DNA of 64,000 nucleotides from Asterias rubens. Its lineage: Eukaryota; Echinodermata; Asteroidea; Forcipulatida; Asteriidae. A program made the position numbers and the translations under genes. The DNA is taken from the NCBI RefSeq assembly GCF_902459465.1, contig NC_047082.1, positions 10,786,545-10,850,544 on the forward strand. The letters run 5' to 3'. Positions 29,201 through 41,200 of this stretch are shown piece by piece. Under the pieces are notes generated by a model that saw nothing but the letters and a program-made list of their open reading frames with translations, made no database searches and was not told the DNA's origin. Position 1 is the first letter of the stretch, and each line of letters begins with the position of its first letter.

Positions 29201-32200
29201 ACCAGACATAACAATTCATTTATTGTTTTTATTGTTTCAAGGTTATTATACTCGGAGCGGTTATGTACCTGGACCCATTTGCAAATACGAATGGTCAAAA
29301 GTATGGGACAAAGTCAAGGAGTTAAACGCTGTTGCAGAGCCAAGGGTAAGTTAAAAGTGGTTGGAAATGTTCGGAAGAGTGCAAAAGAGGGTATAGACAG
29401 AATTATAAAAGCAGCACAAATTAAAGACAGTGGACACTATTGGTAATTGTCAAAGACTAGCCTTCACAGTTGGTGTATCTCAACATAAGCATAAAATAAC
29501 AAGCCTGTGAAAATTTGAGCTCAATCGGTCATTGAACTTGCGAGATAATAATGAAAGAAAAAAACACCCTTGTCACACGAAGTTGTGTGCGTTAAGATGG
29601 TTGATTTCGAGACCTCAAGTTCTAAATCTGAGGTCTCAAAATCAAATCCGTGGAAAATTACGTCTTTCCCAAAACTAGGTCACTTCAGAGGGAGCCGTTT
29701 CTCACAATGTTTTATACCTTCATTCTCTCCCCATTACTCGTTACAAAGTAAGGTTTTATGCCAATAATTATTTTGAGTTATTACAAATAGTGTCCACTGC
29801 CTTTAAGTATTTTTTGAATTGCTATTTTTTATTTGGACTAGGCTCGGATCTTCAGCTACGGCACAATCGATGACGGAGAAAACTTCCCTGGCCATCTGGC
29901 CTGCAAGAATCGCGGCTACTTTAAGAAGTTGACCGATGGAGAGAACCTAATCGGTAAGATGCGGGACTACTTCAACTTCTTGTCCTCCAATTCTCAGAAG
30001 ACGACCCAGGGGAAGTGGACTGCCCCTTACATCGACGCCTTCGGTCTGAAGCAGATGGTCACCCATGCTATTCCCGTCCTGAGTGACAGAACAGGAAAGT
30101 AAGTTTACATCCATTTTTATCTAGTGAGCGAAAACCGCATTTTTGAAATTCAATCAGAAAATATAAATATCAAGTAACAAACCACAAAAGAAACCTTCTG
30201 GGAAATCTTATATCAGGCTTTGGTTGAACATAGAAAGCATGGAAACCTGTAAACACAGGTCCCACAATGTAGACTGTTTTAAGAGAAATATCAATTCATA
30301 CCTTCAGCTCCCCGGAGTTCTTTCCACTTTAAATAATTTGTCTTCTTGTAGGCCCATACCCAGAGTGGCCTTTTAAAAGAGAGGCGACCTTAAAAACAAA
30401 CAAAAATATCAAGGGTGCTTGCTATGTGATCCAGGAACACATGGGCAAACCTCTACTCGCCTACGATAAGTGTTCTGGGTTCTTGTGTGTGCACTACCAT
30501 TCCTAGTACACGGGACAAATGGCTTAATGTTCCATCCGAAGTGCAAAGCATTTAAGCTGGACTATCTTTCTTAATGACACAAGTGCCACGACTAGGACTC
30601 GAACCCACCCTCTGCTGATCAGAAGCACCAGAGCTTGTGTCGGGTACTCTTAAAGGGATATTACAGAATTGGTTTGTGCTAACAAAACAGTTGGTCGCAG
30701 TGTCAGCATTTTATGTAATCCACCATACATAAACTGACACAGCATCTGTAGAAGTTTGAGATCGATCGGCTATCTGGGTCACGAGAAAATAGTGAAATAC
30801 CGATAACACATCTTGCGTGATATCGATTAAAAAAAAATGAATAACACACTCACTGAGTGATGAACTCCAAACGGGAAATTAGTTTTTTTATTCTCATTAA
30901 GTATGACATTTCTGACAGCAACATTTCAAGGAATGTCTTCATAAAGGGTTATCATTAGACCGTGTAAGTTTAATGTAAATCTCTGATCTTAGACAAGATT
31001 TTTTCTTACCATTTCTGTAATGTTGTAATTATGTTCCTTTAAACTGTCCAGCCACAACACGCCACTGAATCAGTTAATTTTAATGTATTGAATAATTATG
31101 TTTCTCTTCAGACTTCTGGGCGTGGTCGGTGTTGACTGTACTCTGGAGGAGATTGAAAACTTGATTGTGAACGAACAGTGGGGCTCCGTCTATGCTTTCC
31201 TGATTGACAACTACGGAGGAACAATCTTCCACCCGCTGTTGAAACCCAGCAGTAATGTGAGTCCTGGGATCGGTTTCACAAAGAGTTAGGACTTGTCTTA
31301 TCTCAAGATAGGACGAGTAGCTCGTCCTAACTTCGGATTAATCTTAAGGCCTGCATGCTACAGTGCAGGGTTGGGACTCGTCCTAAGTCTTAAGATTAGT
31401 CTTAAGTTAGGTAGAGTTTTGTGAAATCGAAGGCAGCCTCATGATGTGTTCTTGTTTTTGTTTCCTTGATCCATTGGTGGCTAAATTGTACTTGTAAGGA
31501 CTCAAAATAGTTTACACAATCATCAGCTCCAGTGCTCCTCACCAAGTCAGTTTTTATGGTCACTTATTTGTGGAGTATTTACCATTCTATGACTTTACCT
31601 TTAAAGGCACTTGACACTTTGTAATTTTCAAATACCAGTATTCTCACTTAATGTTTCCCAACATGCTTAAATCAACAAACCTACATGTAAGAACATTGGG
31701 CTCCATTGGTCATCGAAATTGCAAGAATATATGAAAGAATAAGCACCCTTACTGAACAAATTTGTGTGCTTCCAGATGGCTGAAAAAGACTCGGACTCAA
31801 ATAATTTAGTGAAAATTACCTCTTCCTCAAAAACTACATTACATCAGAGAGAATAGTTTCTTATAATGTTTTATAATATCCATAATTCTCCATTACTCGT
31901 TACCAAGTATGTTTTTTAATATTTTTTAGTAATTACCAACAGTGTCCAGTCCCTTAAAGGGTGTCCAGTCCCTTAAAGGGTGTATGTACTTTTTGTAGGA
32001 CAAACAACACAATGTCCACAGATTTATACTAAACTGACACAGTTGGAAGATAATGATGGTAGAAAGCTTCCCTAAAAATATTACGTGCTGAGGTGCTGTA
32101 TTTTTTTGGAAATGAGTAAAACAATGTCATGAAAACAATTTTTGTCTCATGAGACGAAAATTATTTTAAGCATGTATACACAAACGTATTTTCATGACAT

Positions 32201-35200
32201 TGTTTTACTCATTTCTCAAAAACTACAGCACCTCTGTATTAAAGTAATATTTGAAGGGAAGCTTTCCACTATCATTATCTTTAAACCCTGTAAGTTTAAT
32301 GTAAATCCATGGACATTTTGAAAAAGTACCCAAATCCTTTAAAGCACCAATTCCGTTTCTGTTTTTTATATTTTTTATCAAATCTCTTTTAATTTTCTTT
32401 ACAACACAGCTGGTTGAGGATCCCATTCTTGTTCCAATCAGACAGCTGGAGCAGCCTGAAGGTGAACCCAAGGAATTCAGCGACGTTATTGATGCTATGC
32501 TCAAGGGAGAGACAGGCCATATTGAAATACAAAATGCACAGCGTGGGGTGCCTAAGGTAATTATATTATGGCAAAGCATAGTGTTCAATTATTTGAATAT
32601 TATATAAATGTAGATACACAATAAAACTTGCGAAGAGTTCATTTAAAAATGATTGCGCTTAGGAGGTATTGCTGAAAATTGGAGCAATTACAATGTATGT
32701 CCACGCAGGAAGTACATGTATAATTCATAATTGGAATACACACAATCTGAGAAACGATACTGTGCCCAATTTCATGTCTCTGCTTACCGCCGAATTCTGC
32801 GCTAACGATCACGATTCCCCGCTTACAAGCAAGCGCCGAATTTCTGCGCTAGCCTTGTAAGCCCAAAATGCCTAGTAACGTGGAGTACGCACGTGCATAA
32901 ACCAAAATTTGCCGCTAACCCGTGAAAAACGCTTGCCGTAAGCACAGAATTCCCTGCTTCCGTAAGCGCCAATTCTGTGCTTACTGTAAGAAGTGCCATA
33001 AAATTGGGCCCTGTACGTCAACAGTCACTACTGCTGCGACTGGTTCCTCGGTCTCTTCTTGCTTAGTCTAGAAATTTTGCTTAGCAAACTTTTCAGCTTA
33101 ACAGCTGTTTAAACCTGTTAAGCCTACTTTCTGCTCAACAGCTGTATGAAACTGGGCCCTGATACAAGATTTCAATCTACATCTGCTTAAAGTCGATGTG
33201 TTTTACACTTGCCTCCCTTTATTCCATGTACTCTAGGGGAGTTTCTCGGATGGTGTGAAGAGACAAGTGATGCCTGCCACGTACTTCTACACTCACCTGG
33301 ACAAGACAGATTATTCTTTTGCCTTCAGCCTGGCCAAGACAGATGAGGTTTGTCAAAACATTATTGAAAAAAAAAGGAGAAAAAAAAAGCGACTACAAGT
33401 AATAGATATTGAACACTGCTTACTAACCAAATTGGTGTGTAGTATCAGTAGTATCAGAAGTAAGTAGCCCAAATAAAATGAAAAACATTTTGAGGTTTTT
33501 TGTTTGTTTCCCTTTTTCTTACAAAAAAAAGAAGATACTTATCAATGATCTTAGACAAAAAAGTTAAGTAGCGAGAAAAGCTCAGCCGGTTTTCTTAAAA
33601 AAATGTGTCCTGTGGCCATTTTTTTAAAAGAAAAGAAAAAAAAAGCCTTCCTTTCTTTCTTCAAAAAGAAAGGACGATAAGTATGTTTTTATTTTATTTG
33701 AACATATGTTTACCAACTGAAGTGGGTCGTAGTTGTATGTACTTCTTACCCAGTAAGTTTGTATTGCCATGAATTTTAAGAGTCATTACCAGTAGACCCT
33801 TCCCATGAAATTTGCTATTACATTCATGCATGCGTACAGACCCTATTAATTAGCCAACGCCATAGAGATGTGCACTAAGCAGACGCACAATCGCGTCTGC
33901 GTCACGCACCCATAAGCTGTGTAGAAAACAGCGCGATGTTCCTTCATTTTGCCAACCAAAATGGTAGTGTGCACGGGCTATCTACAATTATTATAATGTA
34001 TTTCATGGCAAAAGAGTCTATTGTATACAGAGCCTTAAAGACACTGGACACTGTTGGTAATTGTCAAAGACCAGTCTTCTCACTTGGTGTATCTCAACAT
34101 ATGCATAAAATAACAAACCTGTGAAAATTTGAACGCAATTGGTCGTCGAAGTTGCAATATAATAATAAAAAAAACACCCTTGTCACACGAGGTTGTGTGC
34201 TTTTAGATGGTTGATTTCTAGACCTCACATACTGAATCTGAGGTCTCAAAATCAAATTCGTGGAAAATTACTTCTTTCTCGAAAACTACGTCACTTCAGA
34301 GGGAGCCGTTTCTCATAATGTTTTATACTATCAACCTCTCCCCATCACTCGTAACCAAGTGAGGTTTTATGCTTATAATTATTTATAATTACCAATAGTG
34401 TCCCCTGCCATTAAAGATATACATGTACATGTTTTGTGTCTTACCAGATATTCCGCATAGCCAGGGAGCCTGAGGATCGTTCTCACCTTCCAGGGACTAG
34501 CATCTTCAACTTACTCAAAGAATACAACAGTTCGTTAGCCAGGAGGAAGCTACCCGGTAATGCAGCTACAATTTCATTTTTAAATGCGGTTAAGATTACA
34601 AAATAGTGCAGCTTGTTTGATATGTTCCACACCCTTGAGAGAACATATTACCCCATCACTCTTAGGGAACTTCATTGGCTACCAATTAGAGAACGAACCC
34701 ATTTTAAGATCGCTCTTCTCGTTTATAAATGCTCTAACAAAACTAAAACCTGAAATCAGTTTGTGGAAAATTACTTCTTTCTCGAAAACAATGTCACTTC
34801 AGAGGGAGTTGTTTCTCACAATGTTTTATACTATCAACAACTCTCCATTACTCATTCCAAAGTAAGGTTTTCGTTCTAATAATTATTTTGAGTAATTACC
34901 AATAGTGTCCACTGCCTTTAACATTGGTTGTATCTGCCTTCAGGTCAATTTGAGAAGATTGAAGTGTTTCACGACGAACCCAAGTATCCAGATCTCCGAG
35001 TCTCGTACCTGTACTCCAGTTTCTTCTTGGCCCCAAGATGCTACTGCGATCCTAACTCGTACCTCGTTGATGACGACCTAGCCATGAAAACAGTCAAAGC
35101 CCATGAGTTCATCAACAGTTATGAGATAGATGTCGGTTGTCCGAACTCACTCGTTCAAAAACACATCAGGTATTTCAATATGTTTTGTTTAAATTCACTG

Positions 35201-38200
35201 TGGACACTATTCGTAATTGTCAAAGACCAGTCTTCTCACTTGGTGTTTGTCAGCCTATGCATAAAATAACAAACCTGTGAAAATTTGACCTCAATTGGTT
35301 GTCGAAGTTCAAGATAATAATGAAAGAAAAACACCCTTGTCACACGAAGTTTGTGCTTATGTTTAATTTGAAGACCTCAAATCCTAAATCTGAGGTCTCA
35401 AAATCATATTCGTGGAAAATTACTTCTTTCTCGAAAAGTACGTAACCTCAGAGGGAGCCATTTCTCACAATGTTTTATATTATAACCCCCCTTGCAAGTA
35501 TTCTGCCTGCTCATTGGTTTAGAGCGCGTCACATGACATGTCTTAGTTTTGCTAGATGACGGCCGTGTGATAGTGTGTCGGTTTGCCATGCGCTAGTCCG
35601 AAGACTAGCACACGGCGTGCAGTACCCAGACGTCCGTTGCGTGTACGAGGATGATAAATTAATAGTCTGTAACCATTTCGGATTGCACGACACTACATGC
35701 AGCACAGTAAAAGTGTTTGCAATCTGTATTCGCATCGTCCGTGGATTGTAGCTTCAGGTCTGTAACTTAATATTTTTTTTTTTTTTTTTTTTTTTTTTCC
35801 ACGGAGGAAATTATTTATTCACATTTAAGACCACTCCTCATTATTATTACAAACACGCTGAAGATACATAACATAAACAGCAAGAAAAATAAACAAAATA
35901 CAAAATACGATTTTAACCTTGAACCAATAGTTTGAAGGAGTCCCACTTTTTGTGAAAGTTAACAGTTGAATTATTGGTGATGGAGATGTATTTATCCAAA
36001 GTATAATAAAGCTTTAAATCCAGTTTTAATAATGCAAGGGAGGGTCTATTCTCAGTCATTTTCGTTTTATAGATATGGAAGCGACACAAAAGAAGGATCA
36101 GATTCTGCTCTTAGCAACCTGCGAATCCACGTACATTTGAGAGCACTAAAATAAGAACGGATGGCCACCATTTTAACCCCACCTTCGCTGTAACCTTGAG
36201 TCATTTGATTCCTACTAACTCTGTCAACCCCTTTCCAAATAAATTTATACAACATAGAATCAAGGTTTTTAATAAATAACTTGGAAGGATCAGGGAGAGT
36301 AAGGATTAAAAATGTGAGCTTAGACAAAAGGAGAGATTTCACAACAGTAACTCTACCCAAAACTGTAAGGTTGCACTTAGACCAATGCCCAATTAAGTTG
36401 CTGATGGAATTTAAAACCCGGTTATAATTGTTATCAATCATATTGTCCAAGTTGGTAGAAAAATCAATACCTAGAGCTCTAAAACTTTCTTGGGGATGGA
36501 CCCAGTGAACATTAATATCAGGACAAACACCTTTTTGACGGCCCTTATTCCCACCAATCCAAACTGCATTGGTTTTACTGATATTAACCTTAAGGCCCGA
36601 CATACAAGCAAAATCGTCTAGTAGCTTAAAGGCCCTGCTAAGCGAGTTTTCTGAACCGTCTAGAATAAACACGGTGTCGTCTGCATATTGAGAAAGCCTA
36701 TATTCGGAGCCATCAACTGTAACTCCTTTCAAAGTGTTGTCCCTGCGAACCATTTTGCCCAGAATTTCGGCACACAAAAGGAACAAATAAGGGCTTAAGC
36801 CGTCACCTTGCCGGTAACCCCGCTCAATTTGAAAAGATTCTGACAAGAAACCATTTATCAATTCAGAGGCTTTTGCACCATTGTACAGCACTTGCAACCA
36901 CTTTTGTATTGAGGGGCCAAAGTTAAACAGCTCAAGAATCTGAAGAATAAAGTCATGGGAGACCGAATCAAAGGCTTTCTCAAAATCAACTAAAAGAACC
37001 ATACCAGGAATGTTGTTGTTGTCTGAGTAGTTAAGCAAATCATACATTAACCGAATGTTTTCCCCTATATAGCGACCTTGCAAAAAGCCTTTTTGTTGTT
37101 CATGAATAATAGAAGGAAGGCATGTTTTAAATCTCTCTGCTATACAAGAAGAGGCCAGTTTGTACGTAATGTTCAATAGTTCAAATGGGTCTCCAGTTCT
37201 TCAAGAATTGACGGGGTTTATCGACAGGGTTTATCCCCTTTTGGTAGCAGGGTGATAATCCCATATTGCTGGGTGACTGAAAATTTTCCTGTTTCGTAGC
37301 CAAAATTCAGAGACCGCAATAGAAACCATGCCAAATCTGAGAAAAAGAATTAAAAAAATTTGAAGCTAAAACCATCTGACCCCGGAGACTTTCCATTTTT
37401 ACTCCTTTTCAGGGCGTTCAAAACTTCTTGATATGACAACGGACCCTCCAAACGATCCCGAGTCAAGTTAGAAAGAACTGGAGAATCATAATTACTGAAC
37501 AAATATTGCAAACTAGCCCCTTCGTGTGATATTTGTATACTATCAACATCTCTCCATTACTCGTTACCAAGTAAGGTTTTATGCTAATAATTATTTTGAG
37601 ATATTACCAATAGTGTCCAGTGCCTTTAAAGGGTTTGGTTACCTTTTGTATGACACAAGGCATAATGTCCACAGATTTACATTAAACTTACATTGTTTGA
37701 AGGTAACTAGGGGTTAAAAGCTTCCGTTAAGATATTACCTTAGTGCTGTAGTTTTTGAGAAATTAGTAAAACAATGTCACACAAAATATTGTTGTCTCAG
37801 GAGACAAACATTATTTTAGACTGTACACTAAACAAGGAATTGACCAGCCGTCAATTTCACAAAACTCTTCCTAACTTCAGACTAATCTTAGGACTTAGGA
37901 TGAGTCCCAACCCTGCACTGTAGCATGCAGACCTTAAGATTAATCCTAAGTTAGGACGAGTAACTCGTCCTAACTCGAGATAAGACGAGTCCTAACTCTT
38001 TGTGAAATCGACCCCAGTACTGGTATACATGTACATGAGACTCTCCTGAAAACATTGCTCTGTGATTTTCACATCAGTGTATATGGGAAAAACCAAAACT
38101 ACTAATATTGAAATATTGAATTATTTAAATTTGTTTCCATCAGGGCTGACGTTCTCATCACTTCTCAAATCGAGAAGATTTGGAGGAATCGAAACAAGAA

Positions 38201-41200
38201 GATGCTGGCAGATGTGAAGTGGACGTACATTGGTTGCCGCAGTGGAGTGTTTCGAACTTACCCAGGTCACAGGTCAAAGCGTTACTACGACCCAACCAAG
38301 TATGTAAAGACGAAAATGAATGGGAAAAAAAAACAATCTATTGTCCGATTTCCATTTGAGTTGCCCTTAAAGGCAGTGGACACTATTGGTAATTACTCTA
38401 AATAATTATTAGCATTAAACCTTACTTGGCGACGAGTAATGGGGAGAGGTTGATGATATAACATATTGTGAGACTGAAGTGACATATAGTTTTTGAGAAA
38501 GAAGTAATTTTCCACGAATTTGTTTTCAAGACCTCAGATTTAGAATTTGAGGTCTCGAAATCAACCATCTTTCATTATTATCTCGCAACTGTGACGACCA
38601 ATTGAGCTCAAATTTTCACAGGTTTGTTATTTCATGCATATATTGAGAAATGCAAAGTGAGAAGACTGGGCCCAATTTCATAGCGCTGCTTAACGGTAAG
38701 CAAATTTGTGTGCTTACTGTAGCAGAAAAATTTGCTTAAGCCTTAGCGTATTTCACAGGTTAGCAGAAAAATTAGGCGGCCATATTGCGTGTTTACCGTG
38801 GATTTGCATTGTGAAGTCATTTATTTTTGTGCGGTAAGCACCGGAAGGTTAGCATGCCTTTTCGTGTGCTTACGGTTAGCAGCGCTATAATAATAATAAT
38901 AGCGGGATTTATATAGCGCCATTCCATCTAGATCATGGAGTTTTTATATGTTTTTTAAAAGTCGAAACCGTGTCAAGTGTTCGGAGGTGCCGGGGTAAAT
39001 TGTTCCAGAGCTTAGGACCAGAGATTGAGAAGGCTTTGTCGGAAAAGGAGTTTCTGGACCTAGACACTGACAGCCATGTTTCGTCATAACAGGAACGTAA
39101 ACCAGGACGACCAGGTACATATGGACAGATGAAATGATTGAGGTATTGGGGAGCTGTGTTGTGAAGACATTTGAAGATGTGAAGAGCAATCTTAAAGATG
39201 ATTCTTTGCCGGACAGGAAGCCAGTGTAGTTGGGAAAGAAGAGGCGAAGCCGATACACGCCTATTTACGGAAAACAGAAGGCGAGCGGCACCGTTTTGCA
39301 GTCGTTGGAGTTTATCTAGATTTTGTTCAGTGACACCGTACAGAAGAGAGTTACCGTAATCAAGACGCGACAAGACTAGCGCACGTATGACTTGATTTTT
39401 TGTGTTGTCAGCGCTAAATCACAGATGAATGTCTCGAATTCACTCAAAAACTGCGAGGTTGTGAACCCATTTTTAGGGGAGGGAGGGGGTCTGTAGATAA
39501 CTACAATGTTGATTTCTCGTCCCTTAATGGTGAAGTGAGCATGTTCAAAAGTAGTCATACGATTAAAAGGATGACGGAACATGCCAAGCGGAGTTTTATA
39601 AAGTAAGCCAACACCACCATAGTTATGGGTAGTGTTAGAGTTGTTAGACAATCGGGGAACATTGATGAAAGAATATCCCGGAGGAGTTAGTTCACCAATG
39701 ACAATATAACTGTCATCGCTAAGCCAGGTTTCAGTTATTGCCATCAAATCAATATCATGTTCCAAGACGTAGTCAGAGAAAGCGGTGGTTTTATTACAAA
39801 TTGATCTGGCATTCCAAAGGTGAACGTCCAGCTGCGTATTTGGGGCACATGGGGGATGGGCCTTTGATGTAAAGCTAGGACCATGCTTAGCTTTGCGGCG
39901 GCCCGCACGGGTGCCTCTATGAGTTTTTTGCTTTGAATTGATCCCAAGATTCAATATGGTAGACCAAACATTGAACAGGTCTTGCCAATTGCAGAGAGTT
40001 TAGTTGAGCTATAAACAGTGTTTGATTGACTGGATTGATTATCATCATGATGCAGGTCTGGGCCCGGGTTTGGATCAACATCACCACAGGGTAACAATGT
40101 TAAGCAAAAGGTGGCTGTGGAGTTATGATAGTAGGAAATACGAGTCTTGCAATATCCCTTGGGTCGGTTGTAAGAACATGGAGTAACTTCACGGTTGTTA
40201 ACAACAGTAACCCATAGTTCATCACAAAGGTTCGGTGAGCACAATAGTGTTACCAGGAAAAGAGTTGTTATTTCCATTGTTCGAAAGATGCTCACCTGTG
40301 AGGTAACAGCTCAGACTATTGATATTTAAATGTTTACGCACCGTTGAACAGGACCGGGTAGAAATGGCTGCCATCAGCGATCAATCAGGTACGAGAAATA
40401 TTTCAAGAAGAACTTGAAGATCACATCAGTCAGTGAAAACTAATCAGATGAATCCAGTAGATCCTATGGTGATTAAACTATCACATATCAACAATTGAGG
40501 AACTATGTCAGTCACGATCTCAATAAAAGATGGTATTTTTATGGAGAGGTGCGATAAGACATGGCAGCCTGCTAAGCGCACACCTTACTATGAAATAACA
40601 ATTGCACAGTAAGCACAAAATCGGCCGCTAAGCAGCGCTATGAAATTTGGCCCTGGTCTTTGGCAATTACCAATAGTGTCCAGTGTCTTTAAAAAAATAC
40701 CCCAGAAAGAAATGTGATTAAACAACCATAAAATCTATGTAGGTTAGCCCTTATACTCATTGTTCCTGCTTTTGTCTCAGGAAATAATACCAAAGATAAT
40801 AACAACAATCGTAGCTTCTTGTATGGAAACAACCCTCGAGTTTGAATCCTGATACATGTTGTGTTTGAACACGTTTCGCAGGAGACCATGGTACCATCGT
40901 GTGATAGTCAACTCAGACAAGACTTCAATCTCAACGGCCTACATGGACTCAGCGGGCGTCGGGAAGATCATCAGCGTGTCTCAAGCAGTCTTTGAAGGAA
41001 TGCCCGTCATTGCCGATGAGGAATGTGATAAAATAGAGGGACAGAAACCTGGAGGATGTCAGTGCAGTACGGATGATGACTGCGTCTCAGGTAAGGACAC
41101 TTGTATTATTCCTCTTAAGTCCGGTTCATACTTCCTGCTATTGGGAATGCGAAGCGAATTTCGGTTACGCAAAACCCGGTACACGCTCTCTTTCCAAATG

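Larger units (their letters stand above)
38368..40691 (-). mobile_element. Family A MITE split by family B, itself split by a LINE
   Basis: Family A starts TTAAAGGCAGTGGACACTAT at 38368 and breaks off at 38669 (GTGAGAAGACTGG). It resumes at 40656 (GGTCTTTGGCAATTACCAAT) and ends GTGTCCAGTGTCTTTAA at 40691. Between them family B runs 38667-38887 and 40568-40655 (CCCAATTTCATAGCGCTGC ... AGCGCTATGAAATTTGGCCC). Inside B is the LINE at 38888-40312 plus its 5' flank. Confidence 0.9.

Noticed and set aside
28887..29354. 155-codon plus-strand frame
   Set aside because: Its end is true exon 9 of the alpha2delta-like gene; the rest runs through a foldback element and intron sequence. The AG at 29240-29241 is the real acceptor.
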